From the NCBI GenBank assembly GCA_016490735.1, contig JAEMWC010000074.1:1588501-1652500 (forward strand): DNA of 64,000 nt. Direction: 5' to 3'. Positions 23,016 to 34,489 of this stretch are shown piece by piece. Numbering within the stretch: the first letter of the stretch is position 1; the number at the start of each line of letters is the position of its first letter. The notes below the pieces were generated by a model, which worked only from the letters and a program-made list of their open reading frames with translations, was not told the DNA's origin and did not search any database. Made by a program: the position numbers and the translations under genes. This stretch comes from Pachyseris speciosa. Lineage: Eukaryota > Cnidaria > Anthozoa > Scleractinia > Pachyseridae.

Positions 23016-23826
23016 CCCTCAAACAGCGAGGCGATCTGTCAGTGAATGCACAAGAAACTGGAAAAGGACTCTCCAAGGAGACCGTGACTAAAAATATCCT
23101 CTTCAATCACTTTCAGAACGATCAGTTTTGATGCCAAGCACTTTTTGTAATCAGAAGCAACAGAGGCTGCTAGTAGGTTGTGGAAGTAAAACGAACATGT
23201 ATACGTGCGTGCAAACGTGCGCAATCTGAAGATACCCTTGATAAGGTCTGTTATTTTTTTCTCTTCAGACTGGCGTCCCGCAGGAAAGAGGCCCCTTATG
23301 TAAATTCCAAGCATGGCTTAGCCAGTACTTTGGTAATTAACGGATACTTTTAATACTTAGAATTAACATGAGTGGCAAAATAACAAAGAAAACATTTTCT
23401 TATGTACTTCTCGAGGTGGGCTTCCCAGCGCAGCTATAAAAACATTGTATAACAGATGAAGAGAGGGGATTTACTCCTGGCCTATGTATGGCCTTTATGA
23501 AGAAAGACTTCATCAGTAATGATTAGTATTTTAGACCCCAACCTCTAAAACCTATCTGACTGTGGTTTGTGCTATGTTTTAGTTCAGATAAACGCGCAAA
23601 GATAAACGTGAAGCGGGAATGAATGAATGTGAACACTTTAAAACAACCAGTTTAATTTCATGGCAGGCTATTAATGACTGCTCTAAAGTGTTCACATGCC
23701 GCCATGCAAGCTTGAATAATTTGCTCTGTGTCAGTAAAACAAAACTTTTGCAGTGCGACTCCCTCCACCTAGCTAATGATGTAACCGTCTGACAACCTAT
23801 CCGATCCTTATTTTTCTCGTTTTCAG

Positions 23827-23910
23827 TGCTTGCAATTTTGTTGTGGGTTTCTGCATTACGTTCAACATTTGGAAAGCCGTCCGTGGAGACAGAGCCAAGC
23901 GACTGGAGCG
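23827..23910 (+). pseudogene. Copy 2 exon 6 (TM3) with frameshift
   Basis: The exon is 84 bases against 88 in copy 4, which equals loss of one codon plus one base. From the phase set by exon 5 it reads V-LAILLWVSAL. The conserved continuation CITFNIWKAVRGDRAKRLER is found one frame over, starting just after LLWV (about 23850-23860). Read straight on, the frame meets TGA early in exon 7. The missing base falls in a GGG/TTT run, so a base-calling error should be excluded. Confidence 0.7.
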
Positions 23911-24289
23911 GTGGGTGCAATGATTCCATAATAACGAATGCATTGTAATTTGGAACACTCTACCTAAAGTTGTTGTGCGTATGTGTTTATAGGTACTATC
24001 ACGTGATCTCATGGGGCATACCGCTTGTTGTTGCCTGTCTGCCATTCAGTGCGGACGTCTATGGACCTGCAGGGCCCTGGTGGTAAGGATATCAAACAAT
24101 TTCTCGTGTCCGCTTATATCATAGATATCTTTCTTGTTATATAGACATTTTTAAGCCAGTTTGTGTCTGTTTTGTGTACTCTTGTGTTACTATAAATAAT
24201 TTTGTGAAAATTAGCAGGAAAAAACAGCAGTGGTTGTAGTTTGTGTTGAGAGTTATGTGCAATACTTGTCGTGTAAATAACTGATTTAG

Positions 24290-24520
24290 TAAGTATGTAA
24301 AATCCTTTATTTAAACACGGTCAGTAGTTAAAGCAAAATACATGCTTGGGGGGTCGTGTATTATCTATGAAAATTATAGACAACTAGATTTTAAAATAAA
24401 AAATTATTTGGGTAATTAAAACACTAAAAAATGTACATGAAATATAAAAAATTAAAACTGACATAGAGATTCAGGAATTTAAATAGAGATTTACATAGAA
24501 ATTCAGAAATTTAAAATGTG
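24290..24520 (-). repeat. AT-rich LINE-like 3' tail
   Basis: On the reverse strand, AT-rich sequence leads to a GTGTTTAAATAAAGGATTT end near 24300-24320, of the kind seen at the 3' end of non-LTR elements. It lies in intron 7 of receptor copy 2. No coding part remains. Confidence 0.3.
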
Positions 24521-25539
24521 TGTCATTGTTTTAGCTGGGTTGATGGCAACGTGAAGAACAGCGCCATATGGAGGTTTTCAATGTAAGTCTTCTTACCTAA
24601 AGGCATCTGTAAATGAGGGAAGTTTATGAGTTCTCTGTTGAGCCTTATTTGGATATCTCCGCGATAGTTTTGCGTCCGAGAAGTTTGTCTTACATCCATG
24701 GTTGAGCCCAGCTCAAAGGATGTAAAAGAATGAAAGTTTCTTAAACAAAGCTATTTTTATCCAACAGATACTACATACCTCTCTTTGTTTGTGTCCCTGG
24801 TATGTTCGTTGCCTACATCTACATCTTTGTTACACATAGGCTGCAGGTAAGTCTGTAATCATTTGCAAGCCCTCCTTTGCTCTCGTTATCGTGCAGTCTT
24901 AAAGCATTTTTTCAGTTTTCGGAATCAAAGAAATTCTTTTCTTTTAACTCTGTTTCCGATACTCATTGCAAATTGAGCAGATGGATAGAGTACAAGCGTT
25001 TGCGTCGAATAGCAAGAACGCAAAATACTGTGACCAGGGAACATTTTGCGGGAAAATCGTACTCGGGTCACCATACTCGTGACCTGGCACCGGAAGTCAG
25101 CTGCAGACACTCGGTCGTTCATTAGGTCCTGACCAGCTCCCCACTGTCTTGCTCACTCGTCTCAGATTTCCATTCAAAGTATTCAGTTATTCCTACACCA
25201 GAATAAGATTAACCAGAATGGCCCCAACTGAGTCCCAAAGAATAATGGATTTCAAGTGTTCTCGTCTAACGAAAAAAAAAGTTAGTCTCTGCTAGTCACA
25301 ATCGGGAGTCAAACCTGTGTCCCTCCATACACCGGTCAGATGTTTTGTAAATTGCGCTGCGGCGAGACTGCAAGCGAGCCAGATTAATCACCGGGTTCAT
25401 GCGTGACATGCGTCCTACATACCTACTTGGATCAGCTGTAATATTGTTTGCTGACTTAATTTCCTCAGGCCAATCGCTGGGAAGGTGTTCACAACAGGAA
25501 CAATAGCGCAGAAAATGAGCAGAGAACGGTGTGTATCCA

Positions 25540-26420
25540 CTTCAACTCGCCTTTATCCAGTTCTTTTTTAGCAACTCTTTATCTCATGCGAAGGTTAACA
25601 AGGCGATACCATCAGCGTACAATCTCGGTGGGCAAATCGCATGGTTGTACGCCGGCTGTAAAAAGGTACAGATGCAACTAGATGTTATTCAGCTAAACAC
25701 TTGCCTGTTTTCAAAAAGTAATTTGACTGAGGTGTTAACACTTAAAACAGTGCGGCCGGCAAGGACAATGCCCAAATCTTGCAGGAGATTTTACTACTTC
25801 GTTCGTTCGTGCACACCAACATGGTGATCAGAAGTACCAAAGAAGAGTGGCAGTCGATTATTCATATTTCATGTTTGTTAGCATCTTGTCGGTATATAAT
25901 TTGCTCTCTTGTTTTCTCATTTTAACTTATCATCTACTCGCTTAATAATTGGCTCAGTTTTCATGAGGATCCCTGTCTGCCGGATATTTGACGTCATACA
26001 CAATTAAGTATGGTCTTACGTTAAAGGGGCACTGTCACGTAATTTGGGTCTGAACCCAAACATGTGTTTGCAAAGTGGAACGCTTTAACAATTGCACACT
26101 TTTCCTACGAAGTACTTAACATGTGCATTGAAACTATTTGCGGCTGTCTATTGCCCGGATGAGGAGGAGAAAATGCATTGCAACTTGAAAAAAGTTAGGT
26201 TAACTTGTACTTTTTTCAAGTTTTGTGATTGTGACCCGAAAATATCGCCATGAATTAATACTACTCCCTTTTCCGTCCAAGAAATAACAAGAGGCGACAA
26301 TCAGCCTAAACTCGGACTTGCAAAAAATAGTATTGTATCCCTAATTTAGCGCTAAACAAAAGAATAGAGAGACGTCTGTCTTTCTTACATCGGACGCATT
26401 GCGCTTAGCTTGAGTTGGAG
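25540..26420 (+). other. Intron 10 of receptor copy 2, first part
   Basis: A sequence starting AAAGGGGCACTGTCACG at about 26022 looks like the left end of a TIR element, but no matching right end is visible in the next kilobase. The 98-residue frame at 25531-25827 has no recognisable content. Confidence 0.25.
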
Positions 26421-26690
26421 TCTATTTCTTTGCAGTGTATATCCGTAGACCCCTATCAGATCAACATATAACCCTTTAAAATTACAAAATTGCTTTACAG
26501 CTCAACCATTGAGAACAATAATAATAACACTTGTAAAAATATTTATAAAAGAAGAAGAAAAAGAGAGACGGAAAAAAAAAAGAAAAAAAAACACGATAGG
26601 TGCCACAAGAAGAAGTCGAACCGGGGTTATTTACATCAGAGGCAGTAACAATGAGCTCCAGACCACTGAGGTTCAGAATAGCTAATGAGG
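26421..26690 (-). mobile_element. tRNA-derived SINE, copy I of a pair
   Basis: On the reverse strand an A-box-like CCTCAGTGGTCTGG is followed by a B-box-like GGTTCGACTTC (about 26621-26611), then a T-rich stretch. The body is shared with 27594-27850, for example GGGGTCTACGGATATACACT and TGGTTGAGCTGTAAAGCAA. Both copies have the same orientation inside intron 10 of receptor copy 2. Confidence 0.6.
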
Positions 26691-26814
26691 TAAAAATAGT
26701 GTATTTATTGCAAAAGACTAAGCACACTTGTTTTCGATTCGATGAATATTTCTGCTAAGTGTTTGAGAAAGGAAACATTTATCAAACGATGCAGGATTTT
26801 TTCGCATAAACGTG

Positions 26815-27127
26815 AAGGTGGGCCCACACATGTTCCATGAAGTTCAACAAGTTGAACTCCGTGCGACGTGTTGCAGGGACACATTTTGCACAAAATTCAT
26901 GTTGCACGAGTGAAAAAGGTGTCAACGCACACGAGGGGATATGTCCTTGCAACATGTCCCTGAAACATATCCCAAGGACTTTTTCACAAGTGTGAAAACT
27001 CTGAGATTTGGTCCCTGCTACACATCCCTGCAACATGTCCCTCACTGTGTACTTAACGCGATTTTTTCCCTGCTTCATGTTGCAGCAACATGTTTCTGCA
27101 ACATGTCCCCTCGTGTGGGCCCACCTT
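26815..27127. mobile_element. TIR element (MITE) with AAGGTGGGCCCACAC ends
   Basis: AAGGTGGGCCCACAC begins at 26815 and its complement GTGTGGGCCCACCTT ends at 27127. The interior is dominated by variants of GCAACATGTCCCTG in both orientations. It separates the two SINE copies. No transposase is coded. Confidence 0.7.
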
Positions 27128-27593
27128 TAATGGAGTCTCGGTGAAATGTGTGGAGAATTTACAAATAAGTCATTTGAAACATAACAAAGAGAATAAGGTT
27201 TCTGCGGACAGTTTCTTGGCGTCACGTGAGTAAAACTAAAATTGCTTATCATTCAAAAACTAATGACCAGAAATTGAGATATTGTGGAAAAATAGTTAAT
27301 AAACGACCTGTCAAAGTCTCAGGGGTGTGTGATGTCCCGTACTTGAGTTATTCAACAAAATGTACAACCGCTCAAAATTAGTTTAGTGTGGAGCGGCCAC
27401 GGGGAAACACAGCAGTCTAACTGAAAACATCTGGAGTTACGTTCGGTCATGTTAAAAGTTTTCTTCTCGCTGTTGAACATGCAAACATTCGTATGAACAC
27501 TTCTCTTAACATATTAGTTGTTCAGACTTGAAAGACACAAGGTGAATCGACGTTTTCCGATACGTGACAACAGGCATCATTTATCGGTTCGTG

Positions 27594-27850
27594 TCTGTTT
27601 CTTTGCAGTGTATATCCATAGACCCCTATCAACATATATCCCTTGAAAATTGCTTTACAGCTCAACCATTTATAACTTACAATAATTTTAACACTTGTAA
27701 AAAAAAAAAAAGGTATTTAAAAAAGAAGATGAAAAAAGGAACGCAAAAAAAAAAGATACCGTTAGGCGGGAGTCGAACCCGGAACATCTGCATTACAATA
27801 CGATGACCACTAGGCCACGTTCCTTCAGCATTGCTAAGTAGTTAAAAATA
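27594..27850 (-). mobile_element. tRNA-derived SINE, copy II of a pair
   Basis: On the reverse strand TGGCCTAGTGGTC (A box) and a perfect GGTTCGACTCC (B box, about 27778-27768) form a tRNA-like head, followed by the body it shares with 26421-26690. The acceptor arms do not pair, so it is not a tRNA gene. An oligo-T run directly after the head could stop RNA polymerase III early. Confidence 0.65.
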
Positions 27851-27926
27851 GCTTACTCCTTCCAAAATGACCATCAATAGTTAGCGCTCGCGCAGAAACG
27901 CCGGAAGTGAGCTTTGCGGATGAAAC

Positions 27927-27960
<34 letters not shown>

Positions 27961-27965
27961 AGAAG
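27927..27965. repeat. (GAC)n microsatellite
   Basis: About ten GAC repeats, then GAAGAAGAAA, in intron 10 of receptor copy 2. Confidence 0.9.
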
Positions 27966-28727
27966 AAAACTGGAGCTCATTTTCAAACTAGGGCGGCGTT
28001 CCTCGCCCGAGTAATTAGATATCTTCTTCGTGTTAGACGGACCGATCGCGTATAAGAAAAAGTACTTTCCTCACGATTTGAACAACTTATGACAAGAAAC
28101 GCCAGTAACCCTAAACTGGGGAAAAATAACAAAAAAAAGAAAAAACTAAACACCTGATTACGAAGAAACCTTTCCCAACAAATTGACTGTTCTTGTTTTT
28201 TCAGTTGTGGATGAACTATATTAACTCGGTGCTGGCCTACCCATTAATCTACTTTGTACTTTCCTTGGCTCCTGTTAGTTACAGGTAATAATAGTGAGTG
28301 CTAATGGATCTTATTAATTTAAGTTACAAGTTACTTCAAAGCTGTGCCTTAAGATTTTGCAGATGCAACGTCGACCGTGTAGTTTGCTCTTTTTAAGTCG
28401 GCCGTAAGTGGAGCATAAATGCCAGTCTTCTCTCTTCACTGTTTCTCTGTTATGTTTAGACTGTTGTGGCCTTTCCCATTGATGAAATCTCTCATTTTCT
28501 ATTGCAGAATTTACGACGAAATTTCCTCCGAACCCAGTGTTGTCCTGATCATTCTTCATGTGATTTGTATCCCTTTAACTGGTAAGCAACGTGGGCCTGG
28601 GATGTCTCGCGTTTTGATCAATATTTGAGAGCTTCAGAATGGCTTTTGTAATGTTCCAGCTTGTTGTTACGACTTAGCTATCACGGGCATTCCGTTACTA
28701 ATCATGAGGGCTGGAGTAACAATCTCC

Positions 28728-28770
28728 ATTCCCCCCCCAACACCACCACCACCCCGCCCCCCCCCCCCGA
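28728..28770. repeat. C-rich low-complexity tract
   Basis: C runs interrupted by ACCACC words in intron 12 of receptor copy 2. Confidence 0.7.
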
Positions 28771-29109
28771 CTTGCCCAGTATTTAAAGTAATCATAGTGC
28801 TGAATTTCTTACACTGCAACGTAAGTTGACTTTAATGGCAGTTGTTTTTGATGAATAACCGTCCAGTTTTATTTAAAACTACTCTACTACTACAATGACA
28901 TCATCAGTAAGTGCCTATACGGACACCAGGATGCAAACGGATTGCAACTTGAACAAGTTTTTTTTTTAATTTAGGTTTGCTCAATGCCATTGCATTTGGG
29001 TTAAACAAGGAAACTATGAGCAAACTGAACTGGACTGACATGAAGGTAAAAGGCTCAAATCTAAGTCATTCATTTTAAGTAGAACCAAAACAATGGAAAC
29101 TTGAAGTAT

Positions 29110-29600
29110 TTACTTAATAAATAATAATATTAAACTTTATTTCATACTCCCAAAAAGGGCTATTCTGAATGTAATTACAAGCTGATAAAAATTTATTTAG
29201 AAATAGGAAGACAAAAACACTAAAAATCGTATTACATTATGGAGCATTTACACTTCTGCCAACATTAAAAACCTCTTTAAAATTGCTCTTAAGTTCACGC
29301 TTAATTGATTAAAACTTTAATTGCTGTCTTTTAGATCCCCTGACAAATCGTCCACATATGAGTGGCTCGATAATAGAAGGAACCCTGTCCTGCAGCTGTT
29401 TTACCGAATGGACTTTCCAGTGACTTCCTATTCCTCGTGTTACAATCGTGTATCTCATTACATTTCTTAAATTAAAGTCATTCTTACAAAAATAGCTAGG
29501 GTGATACTGAACTGCCAGTAAAGAATCTCTCAGTAAGTGCAGCATGTAGTTAACTGGAAGCCAGTGCAGTTCTCAGTCTCAGACAACGTGTGATATAATC
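29110..29600 (-). repeat. Probable LINE/SINE 3' segment
   Basis: On the reverse strand the segment ends in AAATAAAGTTTAATATTATT (about 29146-29120), the same style of tail as other non-LTR remnants here. A 78-residue frame at 29545-29309 has no motif I can name. It is in intron 13 of receptor copy 2. Confidence 0.35.
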
Positions 29601-29921
29601 ACTTTTAAAATTGGAGTTGAGTTTGACGTATGCAACTTGTTACAGGCGCTCGAGACTTGAATAACATTTGAGGGGTGTTCACATCTTACCGCTTAGAATT
29701 CATCCGGGTTCTCAGTGTTGCCTTGTATATCGTGTAAATGATGTCCGTCGGTAAGAGTCATATATGACATACTTGTGTGAGTTCACCCCGGTATGAGAAC
29801 CTTCACGGGTGTCATGATCATTTAAACGTAGTGGGACTGTTTTGTCTTTAATCCTTCTGCTTTAAACTATTCCATTGGGACATGGAAAGCAAAGAAAAAT
29901 TTCTCATCTCGTACTAGACTG

Positions 29922-30234
29922 AGGGTACTTACCATTTGTCAGCAAAATCCGGATGGAATTACCGTATTTACCGACTGACTGGATGGGATTGGCCCTTACC
30001 ATTTACTGCAAGGCGTTCCGTCATGCGCACTCACTAGCTCTGGCGCAAAAGGACCTGGAAACGGAACGATTCGCTGAAATGGTAAGCAAATTTCTGAAAT
30101 TCCATTTCGAACGGAAAAAGAGGACAACCTTTGGAGGTTGTCCACAATTTCCGAAAATATTTTCCGGAAAATTACCTTACCATTTGACTTCAAACCGAAA
30201 TTTCCGGATTTTTCTGACAAAAGGTAAGCACCCT
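29922..30234. mobile_element. TIR element (MITE), about 31-base ends
   Basis: AGGGTACTTACCATTTGTCA at the left pairs with, on the other strand, AGGGTGCTTACCTTTTGTCA at the right, and the match continues to AAAATCCGG. It is an insertion in intron 13 of receptor copy 2. Copy 3 lacks it in the equivalent intron, which is only 166 bases. No clear target duplication is seen. Confidence 0.65.
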
Positions 30235-30513
30235 GAGAGTCGTCCCAGTATCGTGTAAGAGCCCCAAACTCCCCCCTTCCCAATATATTGGGAATTATCG
30301 TCCCTGTCATGTATATTCGAACATCAAATCAGTTGCAAGCCGCTGTTGTAATGTTTGAGCTCCACTAAGGTCCTCACGGACTAAATAATCGTTCAACTTG
30401 ACTCAACCAAGCAGTAAAAACGTAAAGCTTGTGGGATGTGGCTGGAGTGACAAGCAGTACACAATCTTCCACACTAGGTCACATGACTCCCGGTTTCCCA
30501 CGCTACGGCTGTG

Positions 30514-31295
30514 AAATGTGGTAAATTGTGCACTGGGCGTGCGTTCTGCGTGATCCGTCCAAAGTCCAGTGCCTTATTACACTCTGTATAAACTTCCTGT
30601 TCCTCTTCAATCCCATCTCCTTACCCGATTTCTCCTTCATGATAGTGGCATGTCAATAACATTGCCTGAACCATCGCGATTTACGAGTTAAAAATAATCT
30701 AACTACCATTTATCTTTTTTTAATTCACAGGCCGCTTTTCAACAACACTGTCGCTTCGGTAATTCCAGGCTGGACTCGTTCATGGGGGAACACCAGCTGG
30801 GAGAATTAACCTGCACAGTCACACATCTGGATGTTGATATTGGAAGGGAGGGATACAATAACAGTGCAGTAGAGGAGAGCGCTTAGTTTGAACGCAAGCT
30901 ACACTGCCCATTGTAATTATCTTTTACGTCACTTAGCAACGAAAAGACTGAGACCGTCAAGGGAAAACGTGTAGTCGTAAGATCACTGTAGACTTGCCTG
31001 ACAATAGCCATAACGGTAGCCTTTATTCTGCTAAGATTAAAGTTGATTCGTAAGTTAACTGTGTAAGAGCAGCAGGCATTGGTGCTAGTAACAACATACG
31101 TCAAGTTTCATTTCCAAGATAAATCTCTTCAATGTAATGCTGAACAAAGGGATAAATAATGATAAAGTTCATATGAGAGATGCCATTTACCATTATACAT
31201 ACTATAATCTCAAACTCGGGTAAAAAGAATTGCTGTCAAGTTCATATTGAATACTGTGTTGACGATTACTGTATTGACGCACTCGATTTCGTTGC
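30514..31295 (+). repeat. Segment duplicated from 1-797
   Basis: The last part of intron 13, exon 14 and the 3' flank of copy 2 match the start of the window almost base for base with small indels, for example a 9-base insertion after GGGCGTGCG. Similarity stops close to the inverted repeat that starts at 31281. It marks a tandem duplication with a period of about 30.5 kb. Confidence 0.8.
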
Positions 31296-31729
31296 ATCCA
31301 CAAGTTGCGCAAAGTCTTTTATCTCTGGGAAGTTGGTTCTGTGTGCTGAGTTCGATCATTAATGCATAATTTCCCAGCGTAAATAAGACTGCGAGAAACA
31401 CATACGATTTACTTTGTTCAGCCAAGTGTTTCTTATTAAATCTTTCCCACTTTAAAAGTAGATATACACTCGAAAGCATCTGACCTAACATACAGCATTT
31501 TACTTTACAGTGTCCTTCAGTGGTGGATGAACGGAGTATAATTCGCATTTAGCAGAAATAAATAATAAGCCTTTGTAATCATAATGGAGAGCATGGCTCA
31601 AACGGAACAAAGGACTTAAGTGAAACTTAACGCTGGGAAATTATGAATTAATTATGGAAATCAGCACGCAGAACCAACTTCCCAGAGATAAAAGACTTTG
31701 CGCAACTTCTGGATGCAACGAAATCGAGT
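31281..31729. repeat. Inverted repeat, 100-base arms
   Basis: 31281-31380 and 31630-31729 are near-perfect inverted copies (ACTCGATTTCGTTGCATCCA at the outer ends, TTTCCCAGCGT at the inner ends) around a 249-base spacer. Copy 1's flank contains the start of the left arm, so the left arm may be ancestral and the right arm a later inverted copy. Confidence 0.75.
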
Positions 31730-32176
31730 ACGAAACTCATTGTCTATTCCAAGAGTTACTCAACTCCCAGAATTGGGTTTTTATGTAAAAAAGACTTTAG
31801 ATTACTCTTTAGTACCTAAAAGGTCATAAGCAAATAAGTATATAATGTTAAATCCATTATCATCAAGTTCATTGGTCTACCGTAATAACTGAGAATAAAA
31901 ATTGAACAAAATATAGCTGCGTTCTTCAATTTTTCTGTCGATTATTGCTTAAAAAACTTTTTCCAGTAACTTACTGCAGACAATTTCGCAAAGAAGGTTT
32001 GTTATCTTATTATTTTCTTAATCAGTAACTTTTACTTTTTTTTAAAGCACAGTTTATTTATTTCAGCACATAAAACACTTCCAGTACTTGCAATTGCTTA
32101 CATTACTTACACAGCTCTACTTACGTAACCGCAGAAAGCGAGAAGAGTTTTTACATTCTCATTTATTCAATACATT

Positions 32177-32455
32177 GAGGGTCCCCTATACTTTTTTTCG
32201 TGAAACGTGATCGAGCCTATTTTTTCCTCGTGAAACGTTATTTAAGTTTTTATTTATTCGTGATTCGTGATTGACCGTGTCAAGACCATTTTCACGTGAG
32301 CGTGAAAGTGGTTTTTGAATTAAGCGTGACACGTTAACGAAGACTTTAATTAAACGTGATTCCTGAGCGATCATGTTTTGCGTGAATTAATTTAAAGTTA
32401 TTTTACTGTTCTGATCCGTAAATCAGCTCGTCAATTGTGGGTTCACAATTGACCT

Positions 32456-32496
<41 letters not shown>

Positions 32497-33221
32497 ATCG
32501 CACCGTTGAAGTCCTGAATTTTTTTTTCAGACTTCTCTCCGCAATTGCATAAATTGCGTTCACAACTGCGAGGATCATTCTTCATTTGATTTCATTTATT
32601 TCCGTCAACAATTACGATTTCCATGCGCAAACGATCGAATTGCTTCGTGGTGAATAACACTTGCTATCCCGAGCTTAAGTAGCTAATCATTTCGCGCGAA
32701 AAACGCTATCCACAGTTTTAGTATATACTGAAGGATCGTATAAGATTGTCGGCAACAGTGATAGACTCCGTGACAGCCCCTCGCTATTCTCAATGCTATG
32801 ATTTTTTTAATCCTTGGTACTGTACTAAGTCGTCAATCACCCAGTATCAGCCGACCGGTTCACAAACCTCAAAGTAGAGTACAGGTTCTGTACGTAGCAT
32901 GAAGCCTTAACGTCATTAGGGGTATTGCCTATACCTTAGCATTTGTTTGGAAAATCGTCTGCAAAGAGCCGATAAAAGTCCTCTCATACCCAGCGACTTT
33001 GAGATTGCAAGTAGAACGAGCTACCTTTGGAGTGTAAACCGCCTAAACTGATTATTCGATGGGAAACATTAATCCGTGAATTTGTTTCTTCAATTTAACG
33101 TGAAACGCGAATTGCTCAATTTTTGCGTGAACGTGAGGAATTTTGGGAATTATCCGTGACGCGTGAAAAGTCCTAATATTTTTACGTGAATGCATTTTGT
33201 AGAGGGGTATAGGGGACCCTC
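32177..33221. mobile_element. TIR element with GTGAAACG subterminal repeats
   Basis: GAGGGTCCCCTATAC at the left and GTATAGGGGACCCTC at the right are perfect 15-base inverted ends. For about 200 bases inside each end, CGTGAAACG or CGTGATTCG words recur, as transposase-binding subterminal repeats do in hAT-like and some other DNA transposons (family knowledge). No transposase frame is found. A truncated tRNA-like SINE lies inside at 32470-32610. Confidence 0.65.
32470..32610 (+). mobile_element. tRNA-headed SINE with internal deletion
   Basis: GGCTTCATAGCTCAGTTGG starts a tRNA-like head with a perfect A box and D arm. After GCATCGCACCG it jumps straight to TTGAAGTCCTGAA, the SINE body, so the anticodon and T arms with the B box are missing. 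A poly-T run and CAATTGCATAAATTGCG follow. It cannot be a tRNA and should not be transcribed by polymerase III without its B box. Confidence 0.55.
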
Positions 33222-34489
33222 TAGATTGTGTGTTCGGCGTATTGCTAATTGCACGTGTGATTGAAACATCGAATTATGAACTTCTTGCATATTTTATAAT
33301 ACATTAGCGGATTCATTCGATCTTTGGAGAAGAAAAATTCAGGAACTGATACCACCAGGAAGAGAAACTTAGCATGCTATAATGTGATGTCACAGAAGCA
33401 AAATTGCAAAAACAAACTTCACAAACTGGAAGATTAGACGCTTCAAAGTTTGAGTTTCAAAGTTTTTCTCCTATGGAAGCCAATAACTTTCAACGACTCT
33501 TGAAAATGAGACATATGCTTCTGTCACATCACAGAGGAGGTTATCCTTTATTACTCAGTAATAAAACCATTTACTTTATTGGGCTTCTTACAGTGTAATC
33601 AGAAAACTCGAACACAGGCATTTATTTTCCCAGTTCTAACCTTAGCAGCCTAAACTATCACCGTAAATCGCGATCCGCTTATAAAGCGACAATCATTGTA
33701 ATTCCATCATCCGCCAAGATGCCTGTCAAATTTCAGCAGAATCGAGATTTGAAACCTGAAACTTGAAAATGGAACATCTACCCGCCGAATTTGGCTCATG
33801 AATTTATTCATAGGCAAGTGTTAAGTATTTCAGCATGAAACTGGAAAATTCGGATCGGGCAGGGAACCAACCAGAATGCTCCATTTATTGTGATGAGCCT
33901 GTTACCCAGGGTGACGTAGGTTTCATAGCGTGCTCTACAAGTCAAGCAAATTGAGCACGGAGCACAATCGAGACCTGCTGCCAAACTGGAAACGAGAAGG
34001 AATAAATGTAGTGATGGGTCCCTGATGTTTTATCATTCTTTCACTGCTTGATTTGTTTTGATGTTACTGTACCATGTTTCGTGAGTTGTATCTCAAATCA
34101 CTGTATGTCACGGCGACAAATTGTACTACAGTAAAACGGCACTGAAATCGCATCTGGGTTACACGTGCGATTTGGAAGTTGCAACTTTAGCGCGAGAAAA
34201 ATCGCCTGTGTGAACGGGCCTTTACGCTTATTTTTGTCGATAGGTAGTTTCCCCTGGAGACACAGATAACGTTGAAACGAACAAATGGAATAAATGGGAC
34301 AAAAGGAGCTAATGAGAGATTTATTATCATGAAAGATGTTTGTCCTCGTGGTTTGAAATGATAGTTGAGTTTATCGTTTGTCTCACGATTGAGTCACATA
34401 GATTTGAGAGATCGTATTGTTTACGTATGTAGTAAGGCCGTAGCTAGCGAAGGGGCAAGGGGGCGGGGGATATTGGAACAATTTTTTTT
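33222..34489. other. Intergenic, no gene recognised
   Basis: There is a short inverted pair, GTGATGTCACAGAAGC (about 33384-33399) and GCTTCTGTCACATCAC (about 33517-33532). At about 34236-34320 a piece resembles the 494-base repeat at 60467-60960 (GAGACACAGATAAC, then GGAGCTAATGAGAGA). Nothing else was recognised. Confidence 0.3.

Larger units (their letters stand above)
2720..30886 (+). pseudogene. cAMP-receptor-like GPCR copy 2, 14 exons, broken
   Basis: Exons: 2720-2764, 2839-2891, 5072-5126, 17816-17872, 23269-23332, 23827-23910, 23993-24082, 24535-24582, 24768-24846, 25469-25528, 28205-28284, 28508-28581, 28975-29045, 30731-30886. All have AG acceptors and GT donors, and lengths and phases match copy 4 except at exons 6, 10, 11 and 14. 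The start MSRNCTIFLDNQHYC parallels copy 4's MADNCSLFTDNQRYC. The class-E core is plain: YYHVISWGIPLVVA (TM4), GPAGPWCWVDG (loop 2), YYIPLFVCVPG (TM5), LNAIAFGLNKE (end of TM7). Two lesions break it. In exon 3, WLFKK is followed by TAA at 5109-5111 where copy 4 has TAC (Tyr). In exon 6, LLWV and CITFN are in different frames, and the shifted frame stops in exon 7. Exon 3 to exon 4 is a 12.7-kb transposon-filled intron. A sequencing error could explain the single-base gap, less easily both lesions. Confidence 0.8.

Noticed and set aside
26022..26430. Possible TIR element starting AAAGGGGCACTGTCACG
   Set aside because: No inverted partner end was found, so boundaries cannot be supported.
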